A DNA stretch of 64,000 nucleotides, from contig CAVVYA010000015.1 in NCBI GenBank assembly GCA_963752345.1, positions 248,001-312,000 on the forward strand, written 5' to 3'. The translations under genes were made by a program, and so were the position numbers. The stretch comes from CAVVYA01 sp963752345. GTDB lineage: Bacteria > Pseudomonadota > Alphaproteobacteria > SMXQ01. Shown here piece after piece: positions 57,717-64,000 of this stretch; the first letter of the stretch is position 1, and every line of letters starts with the position of its first letter. The notes beneath the pieces are model-generated. The model did no database searches and was not told where the DNA came from. It was given only the letters and a program-made list of their open reading frames with translations.

Positions 57717-58636
57717 ATGCAGGCCATTCGGGGAATGTTGCTCCCGATCCCGACCGTCTTCGAGGAAGACGGCCGCATCGACGTGAAGCTCATGGAGGAG
57801 CTGACCGACTACTACGTCAATTCCGGCGTCAATGCGCTGTTCGTCGGCGGTTCGTTCGGGCAGGGCCCGGCGATGTCGCTGGAGGAGCGCAAGCAGCTCT
57901 CCGAGGTGGTGTGAAGCGCGTGAAGGGCCGCATCCCTGTCGTGGTCCACGCCGGCACCGCCGATCATTTCACCACGATCGAGCTCGGCAAGCATGCGCTC
58001 AAGGCCGGCGCCGAAGCGCTCGCCTTCGTCGGTCCGTACTACTACGCCGACCATACGCCCGAGGAGGTGCGCGACCATTTCCGCGAGGTGGGCAAGGCGC
58101 TCAAGGCGCCGCTCATGCTCTACAACAACCCGAAATACCAGGGCTATCCGATCGGCGCGCAGCTCATGCGCCAGATGCGCGACGACAGCCCGCAGATCTT
58201 CGGCGCCAAGCTCGCCATGGGCTGGATCGACGAGGCGGTGAACTACACCCGCATCGTCGGCGCGGACTTCAAGCTGTTCTCGCTCGCCAGCACCCTGTTC
58301 CCGGGCATGATGTGCGGCATCACCGGCACCGTCAGCCCGCCGCTCGCCGTGTTCCCCGAGCTCGGCGTCGAACTGGTGCGCGCCATCGACCGCAAGGACT
58401 ATACCCGCGCGCTCGAACTGCAGCAGGCGGTGGTGGATTTCCACAGCGCCTTCCTGCTCCCGGCGGTGCTCAAGGAGTGCGGCCGCACCATCTACAAGCA
58501 GGGCCTCATCGAGCTCGGCTTCAAGGTGAAGCGCTATCCGCGCTGGCCGGCCGGCGAAATGTCGGCCGAGCGCAAGGAGTGGCTGCAGGGCCTGTTCCGT
58601 CAGGCGCGCAGCGTGCTCGCCAAGAAGGCGGCCTGA
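57717..58636 (+). CDS. DapA/NAL-superfamily aldolase or lyase (one frameshift)
   Basis: About 306 residues: MQAIRGMLLPIPTVFEEDGR, VNALFVGGSFGQGPAMSLEE, then after a missing G near 57911 (GTGGTGTGAAG) KRVKGRIPVVVHAGTADHFT, LAFVGPYYYADHTPEEVRDH, MLYNNPKYQGYPIGAQL, IFGAKLAMGWIDEAVNY with the Schiff-base Lys in GAKLAM. The dihydrodipicolinate synthase superfamily includes aldolases, dehydratases and hydratase-aldolases that act on pyruvate adducts. It is the first gene of the catabolic run to the right. AGGAGG before the ATG. Confidence 0.86.
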
Positions 58637-58670
58637 TCTGTCGGCGAGGCTTAGCGGTAGAGGATTAGGC

Positions 58671-59677
58671 ATGGGCGGAATTCCAGCAACGGCTCCCGCT
58701 GGCGGATTGATGGTCGACGACGACCTCGCGCGGCTCGACGAGGAGATCGCGCGATACAATCTGGAAGGCCACTGGAAGCTGATCGGCGGACTTCCGCCCG
58801 AGCCGAAGCCCTACGCCAAGCCCTACCTGTGGCGCTGGCACGATATCCGGCGCCTGCTGTGGCGCGCCGGCGAGATGCGCGGCATCGAGGGCGGCGCGTC
58901 GCGCCGCACGGTGCGGCTCTGCACGCCGGGCCATGTTTGAAATGGACGACGCCGACGATCCACGCGTCGGTCCAGCTGGTCAAGCCGGGCGAGGTCGCCG
59001 AGGCTCACCGCCATACCATGGGCGCCTTCCGCTTCGTGCTCGAGGGACGCGGCGGCTTCACCACGGTGGAAGGCGAGAAGCTCGTCATGGAGGCCGGCGA
59101 TCTGATCCTGACGCCGCAATGGGCGTGGCACGATCATGGCCACGAGGGCGACATCCCGACGATCTGGATCGACGTCCACGATTTTCCCTTCACCAACCAT
59201 CTCGGCAGCATTTTCTATCAGCCGTTCGGCGAGTTGCAGCAGCCGCTGCGCAACTCCGCGGCGAAGCCGTCGTCCTTCGTATTCAAGGGTCGCGACAGCC
59301 TCGCGGCGCTCGCGGCCAAGGGCCCGGACGCGCACGATCCGGCCATGGGCGTGACGCTCGATTTTCGCGGGCCGGGCGGCGCGGCGAGCACGTTGCCGAC
59401 CATGGCCTGCCGGCTGCATCGCTTTGCCGCCGGCGAGGAGACCCTGCCCGCGCGCCAGACGGCGAACAGCATCTTCCACGTGGTCGCCGGCAAGGGCCGC
59501 ACCCGCGCCGGCGACGTGACGCTGGAGTGGCAGCAGGGCGACATCTTCGTCATGCCCGGCTGGACATGGCACGACCACCAGATCGCCGCCGATGACGGCG
59601 CCATTCTGTTCAGCGTCAGCGACGAGCCAATCCTGAAGCATTTCGGCCTGATGCGTCGCGAAACGGCGCCCCGCTGA
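58671..59677 (+). CDS. Gentisate 1,2-dioxygenase-like bicupin (frameshift)
   Basis: MGGIPATAPAGGLMVDDDLA, LARLDEEIARYNLEGHWKLI, YLWRWHDIRRLLWRAGEMRG, then across an indel near 58905-58945 SVQLVKPGEVAEAHRHTMGA, FRFVLEGRGGFTTVEGEKLV, ILTPQWAWHDHGHEGDIPTI, and cupin 2 with LWRL-like TLEWQQGDIFVMPGWTWHDH. The HRHT...WHDHG ligands are those of gentisate/1-hydroxy-2-naphthoate dioxygenases, which cut aromatic rings next to a carboxyl-bearing carbon using Fe(II). Substrate inferred. Follows the DapA-like gene by 34 bases. Confidence 0.85.
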
Positions 59678-59733
59678 GCCTTCCTCGGCTAATTCGATTA
59701 TCAGTTTTGTGAGATCAAGGAGGACTTGCTGCC

Positions 59734-60471
59734 ATGAACGCGACACCAGCCGCGACGAAGAAGGACAGTTGGGTGGACCGGTTGGACACCGAGCTGACCG
59801 CGCTCGCCAATGCACAATTCACCACGCCGGAGTTCGAGCTGCTGTTCAACACGCCGCTCACCGTGAAGCGCGCTCAGCACGTCGCCATCCAGATGGTGTT
59901 CTACAACGTCAACCGGCGCGAAGGCTGGGCTTTCGTCCAGGCCAAGGCGCCGTGGGATGTGAAGCGCCTGATCTGGGAGCACGAGAAGGACGAGCTGTTC
60001 CATGATCCGCGCGGCGGCAGCGATCACCGTGCGCTGATGTCGAAGGAAGCCATCGCGCTCGGCGTCAGCGAGGCCGACCTCGCCAAGGCGACGCCGTCGC
60101 CGCTCATCCCGGCGACGCTGATGGCGTTCAACAACGCCTCCAATTCGCTGCCCTGGCTCGGCGCCATGACGTTCGCCCACTTCCTCGAGCGCCGCAACAA
60201 CAGCCGCCTCGTTCGTGGCGGCGGCTTCTCCGCGCGTTTCCGCGACAAGATGGTCAAGGAGCTCAAGATCGAATTGAAGCTGCTGATTTCGTCCAACGTC
60301 CACGTCGAAGCCGACATGGATCACTCGGACTCGATCTGGGACACCATCGCCGACAACGTGAAGGACGAGTACAGCTATCAGATCGCCTTGGAAGGCGCGC
60401 AGACCTGCGCGGTGCTCGACCGCGCCTTCCGCGTGGCGCTCGCCTACGAGATGCTGCAGATCGACAAGTGA
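59734..60471 (+). CDS. Heme-oxygenase-like diiron protein (TenA/PqqC-fold, HDO-type)
   Basis: 245 residues, all helical, clean frame. ELTALANAQFTTPEFELLFN, QMVFYNVNRREGWAFVQAKA, VKRLIWEHEKDELFHDPRGG with Glu ligands, LMAFNNASNSLPWLGAMTFA, and SSNVHVEADMDHSDSIWDTI, where His, Asp and His match the H-x3-D-x2-H ligand motif of the iron-containing redox/HDO family. Such enzymes use a labile diiron centre to oxidise or cleave small acids and amines. Located between a gentisate-dioxygenase-like gene and tctC; AAGGAGG precedes the ATG. Substrate unknown. Confidence 0.82.
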   Translation: MNATPAATKKDSWVDRLDTELTALANAQFTTPEFELLFNTPLTVKRAQHVAIQMVFYNVNRREGWAFVQAKAPWDVKRLIWEHEKDELFHDPRGGSDHRALMSKEAIALGVSEADLAKATPSPLIPATLMAFNNASNSLPWLGAMTFAHFLERRNNSRLVRGGGFSARFRDKMVKELKIELKLLISSNVHVEADMDHSDSIWDTIADNVKDEYSYQIALEGAQTCAVLDRAFRVALAYEMLQIDK

Positions 60472-60571
60472 CCATCGTCGGGGCCGCGCCGGTGACAACC
60501 GGGCGGCCCTTTTCTATCCAAAGATTGCTGTGACGGTAATGGCCGCACGGCTTCACTCGGGGAGGCTCCTG

Positions 60572-61608
60572 ATGACCGGAATTATACGAACCGTCGCCTT
60601 GCGGCGGCAGTGATATCGGCTGCGGCGTTCGCGGGCCTGGCTGGCCCGGCCGCGGCCCAGTCGGCCGATGACTTCTACAAGTCGAAGACCGTGACGATCT
60701 ATATCGGCTACGGCCCCGGCGGCGGCTACGACCTCTATTCGCGCCTGCTGGCCCGCCACCTCGGCAAGCATCTCGCCGGCAAGCCCAATGTGATTCCGAA
60801 GAACGAGCCGGGGGCCGGCAGCTTCAAGCTCGCCAACGAGCTTTACAATGTCATGCCGAAAGACGGCACCGCGCTCGGCATGATCGGCGAATCCCTGGTG
60901 ATCAGCCAGGTGCTCGGCGATCCCGCGGCCAAATTCGTCGCCCGCGACTTCAACTGGATCGGCCGCATGGCCGACTCTGATCCCGTGATGGTGACGCTGC
61001 CCAATTCCCCGAAGACCATCCAGGAGGCCTTGACGAAGGAAGTCATGGTCGGCGTGCCCGGCGCGGGCTCCGCCACGGCGCTCAACGTCACCGCCGTCAA
61101 CGGCCTGCTCGGCACCAAGTTCAAGATCATTTCCGGCTACGAGGGCAGCGCACAGATCCGCCTGGCGCTCGAGCGCGGCGAAGTCGAAGGGTCCGCCAGC
61201 ACGCTGTGGCGCATCGAGCGCGACTGGATCCGCGAGCGCAAGCTCAACATCGTCTACCAGGCTTCGATCGAGCCGGCGCCCGACCTGCCGGGCGTGCCGA
61301 CGCTGATCCAGCTCGCGCGCAACGAGGACGAGCGCAAGCTGCTCAATTTCTATTCCTCCTATACCACCGTCGGCCGCTCGATCATCACGCCGCCCAAGGT
61401 GCCGGCCGAGCGCGTCAAGGCGCTGCGTGCCGCGTTCGACGCCGCGGTGAAGGATCCGGAGCTGCTGGCCGAAGCGGAGAAGGCCAAGATGGAAATGAAG
61501 GTGATGTCGGGCGAGCGGCTCACCGCGCTGATCAACGAAGTGACCAGCCTGGACGGCGCGCTGCTCGAACGTGCCAAGAAAGTCAGCCGCGGCGACGCGG
61601 CGAAGTAG
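60572..61608 (+). CDS. TctC-type receptor, copy 4 (5' indel)
   Basis: ATG at 60572 has GGGGAGG upstream but the signal peptide continues only after one indel (YTNRRLAAAVISAAAFAGLA, GPAAAQ). Mature part is clean: SADDFYKSKTVTIYIGYGPG, GGYDLYSRLLARHLGKHLAG, KPNVIPKNEPGAGSFKLANE, GAGSATALNVTAVNGLLGTK, LERGEVEGSASTLWRIERDW. Periplasmic Bug-type receptor. It follows the diiron protein by 100 bases and precedes a dehydrogenase, so it likely imports a substrate of this pathway. Confidence 0.9.
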
Positions 61609-61689
61609 CGACGGATTGTGCCAGGTGGCGATATCCGCCGCCGATGATCTGTGAAAGCGGCGAGCGGCCGGCGATGAGGGATAAGTAGC

Positions 61690-62620
61690 GTGGCGAAGAC
61701 GACGACGAAGGCGACGACAGGGGCCAGGAAGGCCGGCCGGAAGAAGACCGCGGCGACGGGCCGGCCGTCGCGCGGCAAAGCAGACTGTCAGAAAGGTCGG
61801 CCTCATCGGCCTCGGCAAGATGGGCCTTCCCATGGCGCGCCACCTGGTCGCCAAGGGATTCGTCGTCACCGGTTTCGACGTCAATCCGACGGCGATCGCC
61901 AAGGCGCGCTCGATCGGCGCCAAGACGGTCAAATCTCCCGCCCAGGTCGCGGCGGCGAGCGATCTCGTCATCATCATCGTCGGCTTCGATGCCGAGGTGG
62001 ACAAGGCGCTGTTCGGGCCGAAGGGAATCATCGAAGGCGCCAAGCCGGGCCTCACGGTCGCCATCGCCTCGACCATCTCGCCGAGCTATATGCGCGATCT
62101 GCCGGAGCGGGCGTCGCGCGCCAAGGGCCGCAAGAAGGTGACCTTCGTCGATGCGCCGCTGTGCCGCGGCGAACCGGCGGCGGAAGCCGGCGAATTGCTG
62201 CTGCTGGGCGGCGGCGACAAGGCCGTGTTCGAACGCTGCCGTCCGGCGTTCGAGACCTTCGCCACCTCGATTCACTATCTCGGCGCGCTCGGCGCCGGCC
62301 AGGTCGGCAAGATGGTCAACAACCTGATCCTGTGGGCCTGCATCTCGGCCAACGACGAAGGCCTCAAGCTCGCCCGCACCCTCGGCGTCGAGCAGGAGCC
62401 GCTGCGCCAGGCGCTGCTGCAGTCGAGCGCGCGCAACTGGGCGCTCGAGATGCACAATGTCGACCTTCCCATGCCGTGGGCCGAGAAGGACATGTCGCTC
62501 GTGCTGCACGAGGCCGACGAGGCGCGCGTCAGCCTGCCGCTGTGCGGCGTGATCAAGGAAGTGATCAAGGGCATCAAGGTCGAGCGCGGGCAGCCCTATC
62601 CGCGAGTCCGAAAAGACTGA
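61690..62620 (+). CDS. 3-Hydroxyisobutyrate-dehydrogenase-family enzyme, copy 2 (one frameshift)
   Basis: GTG start, Lys/Ala-rich leader (AKTTTKATTGARKAGRKKTA) then after an indel near 61785 VRKVGLIGLGKMGLPMARHL, VTGFDVNPTAIAKARSIGAK, IVGFDAEVDKALFGPKGIIE, IASTISPSYMRDLPERA, the family substrate site FVDAPLCRGEPAAEAGELLL, and catalytic Lys in GAGQVGKMVNNLILW. Shares the unusual DAP(I/L)CRG motif with copy 1 at 52421. Roughly 310 residues. Likely NAD(P)-dependent oxidation of a hydroxyacid or reduction of a semialdehyde. Confidence 0.85.
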
Positions 62621-62729
62621 GGCCCCAATAGGCTGGCCAGGGGCCAAACGGCCCTGGAATAAGGCTGCGAAAATCCCCCGTCGCGGTTAACATCGCTCCA
62701 GAGCGCGACAGCGGGGTGACAGCGCGGCG

Positions 62730-63629
62730 ATGGACAATCTCAGCGATATCGTGGTGTTCGTGCGTGTCGTGGAGAAGCAGAGCTTCACCGCCGCCGCGCG
62801 CGACCTCAACCTGTCGCCGTCCGCCGTCAGCCGCCATATCAGCCATCTCGAAGAGGGGCTGGGCATCCAGCTCATCAAGCGCTCGACGCGGCGCCTGGTG
62901 CTGACCGATATCGCGGTCGATTTCTACGAGCAATGCGCCCGCATCATGCGTGACCTGGAAAAGGCGCGCAGCATGGCCTCGGCGCATAACGTGGAGATCA
63001 AGGGCACCTTGCGCGTGCATGCCACCCTCGGTCTCGGCCAGCGGCTGGTGGCTCCCGCGGTGCGCGAATTCCTCTCCCACTATCCCGACCTGAACATCGA
63101 TCTGACCATCGGCCCTCATGCGGTGAACGTCATCGAAGAAGGGTTCGATGTCGTGATCCGCAGCGCGCAGATCAACGACAGCAGCCTGGCGCTGCGCGAA
63201 TTGAGTCCGGTGCGATATTCGATCTGTGCCACGCCGGGCTTCCTTGCCAAGTCCGGCACGCCGGCCGAGCCGCGCGACCTCAAGACTTTCAATTGCCTCA
63301 TCCATACCGGGCAGACGCGCGCGAATGAGTGGCGTTTCGGGGAGGGCAATGAAATCTATTCGGTGATCGTCGGCGGCAATCTGCGCACCAACAACGGCAT
63401 CGCGCTCTATGAGGCGGTCATGGGCGGGCTCGGCATCGCGCGTTTGCCCGGCTACGCGGTGAACGACGATTTGCGATCCGGCGCGCTCGTGCCGCTGTTC
63501 GAGAACGTCGTCGGCTGGGGCCGCAGCATCAAGGCGTTTTTCCCCCGCAGTGCCCATCAGCCGCTCCGGGTGCGGGTCTTTCTCGATTTCATCGCGGCCT
63601 TTATGCGCAAGAAATCGTTAGCAAGCTAA
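62730..63629 (+). CDS. LysR-family regulator 2
   Basis: 299 residues, clean frame: MDNLSDIVVFVRVVEKQSFT, AAARDLNLSPSAVSRHISHL, LIKRSTRRLVLTDIAVDFYE; effector domain GTLRVHATLGLGQRLVAPAV, GGLGIARLPGYAVNDDLRSG. It is the same type as LysR 1. Lies after the dehydrogenase and before the VOC gene, so it may control either side. ATG at 62730. Confidence 0.92.
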   Translation: MDNLSDIVVFVRVVEKQSFTAAARDLNLSPSAVSRHISHLEEGLGIQLIKRSTRRLVLTDIAVDFYEQCARIMRDLEKARSMASAHNVEIKGTLRVHATLGLGQRLVAPAVREFLSHYPDLNIDLTIGPHAVNVIEEGFDVVIRSAQINDSSLALRELSPVRYSICATPGFLAKSGTPAEPRDLKTFNCLIHTGQTRANEWRFGEGNEIYSVIVGGNLRTNNGIALYEAVMGGLGIARLPGYAVNDDLRSGALVPLFENVVGWGRSIKAFFPRSAHQPLRVRVFLDFIAAFMRKKSLAS

Positions 63630-63847
63630 TTTATTTAAAATATTGATATTTCATATAGTTTTTTTGATTATGCATATCGGCGCAAGAATGTTTTGCGCAT
63701 TATCCCCCTAAACAAACGTCACGTTGCGGTTGAGAATGAGTGAACGACGCAGCCACCGCGCGCCAGACGCGGAGCTGATCGTTGAGCCGGCTGCCGCCCC
63801 GCGCCGGTTGGGAAGCTCGGCGCAGACGGCTCACTGGGAGATAAACG
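63630..63847. promoter_or_regulatory. AT-rich promoter region of the VOC gene
   Basis: The first 50 bases after the LysR stop are strongly AT-rich (TTATTTAAAATATTGATATT) in an otherwise GC-rich window, as expected for a promoter or binding site. GGGAG precedes the ATG at 63848. No open frame of interest. Confidence 0.5.
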
Positions 63848-64000
63848 ATGGCCCTTGTCGAAGGCTTCAGCCATCTCGTGGTCCATGTCACGGACCTCGA
63901 TCGATCGGAGAAGTTCTACCAGGAGGTGTTCGGCCTCGACGTGATCGGCCGCAACCTGGTCAGCGACGAGGGCGAGAATTCACTGCTCGCCATGAACACG
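63848..64000 (+). CDS. VOC/glyoxalase-family protein (cut by right edge)
   Basis: 51 codons: MALVEGFSHLVVHVTDLDRS, EKFYQEVFGLDVIGRNLVSD, EGENSLLAMNT. This is the first beta-alpha-beta-beta-beta unit of a vicinal-oxygen-chelate enzyme (for example extradiol dioxygenase, glyoxalase or isomerase). His near residue 9 could be a metal ligand. The product cannot be chosen from the visible part. Confidence 0.85.
   Translation, partial: MALVEGFSHLVVHVTDLDRSEKFYQEVFGLDVIGRNLVSDEGENSLLAMNT

Overview
The window is GC-rich chromosomal DNA of a Gram-negative alphaproteobacterium. Supporting genes are a GapR/DUF2312 nucleoid protein, a CarD-family regulator, an rluD / DUF6476 / JAMM-peptidase neighbourhood, a DUF4202 protein, a TctC-type solute receptor family present four times, and an LpxR-type outer-membrane lipid A deacylase. 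The general look is Rhodospirillales/Hyphomicrobiales-like (free-living, metabolically versatile); I cannot name a genus. No rRNA, CRISPR array, prophage or intact insertion sequence was seen. One tRNA (Glu, anticodon CTC) is present.

0-39 kb is mostly housekeeping and stress functions with clean reading frames. It runs rluD (off the left edge), a DUF6476-JAMM fusion ORF, tRNA-Glu, a 5'-truncated PEP-CTERM protein, chromate transport (chrB-chrA), a tandem pair of CheY-like regulators, a UvrA-like ABC ATPase, the abasic-site protein YedK, a NIF3/YqfO-like protein, a glycosyltransferase beside a polysaccharide flippase, a second PEP-CTERM protein, infA, cspA, carD, arsC, a YecE-like protein, a DmeF-like metal exporter, a DEAD-box helicase, a polysaccharide deacetylase, the PA2778/PA2779 pair, gapR, a cyclophilin, lpxR, a CBS protein, a SemiSWEET, nhaA, a quinone oxidoreductase and a DMT exporter. 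Isolated single-base frameshifts occur in chrA, a DUF4394 gene, a DUF1080-like gene and a small secreted protein.

About 39 kb to the right edge is accessory and catabolic. It opens with a pair of diverged repeats and an A14 run. From about 39.3 to 51 kb almost every recognisable gene is broken by several small insertions and deletions (hicA-like, btuF-like, tetR, DUF2852, split nitrile-hydratase-beta-like pair, DUF3096, acyl-CoA synthetase, acyl-CoA dehydrogenase, enoyl-CoA hydratase/lyase, tctC, amidohydrolase). Protein similarity still reads through by changing frame, so I annotate reconstructed genes and flag sequence error as the likeliest cause.

Functionally, 43-51 kb looks like a hydroxycinnamate/aryl-CoA side-chain degradation cluster (ADP-forming CoA ligase, acyl-CoA dehydrogenase, crotonase-type hydratase/lyase, TctC receptor, amidohydrolase). 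From 51 to 64 kb two related modules flank an IclR gene. Module A has LysR, a 3-hydroxyisobutyrate-dehydrogenase-like enzyme, TctC and a bicupin. Module B has a DapA-like aldolase/lyase, a gentisate-dioxygenase-like cupin, a heme-oxygenase-like diiron protein, TctC, a second dehydrogenase, a second LysR and a VOC-family gene running off the right edge. Module B is the best candidate here for an uncharacterised aromatic or organic-acid catabolic pathway.
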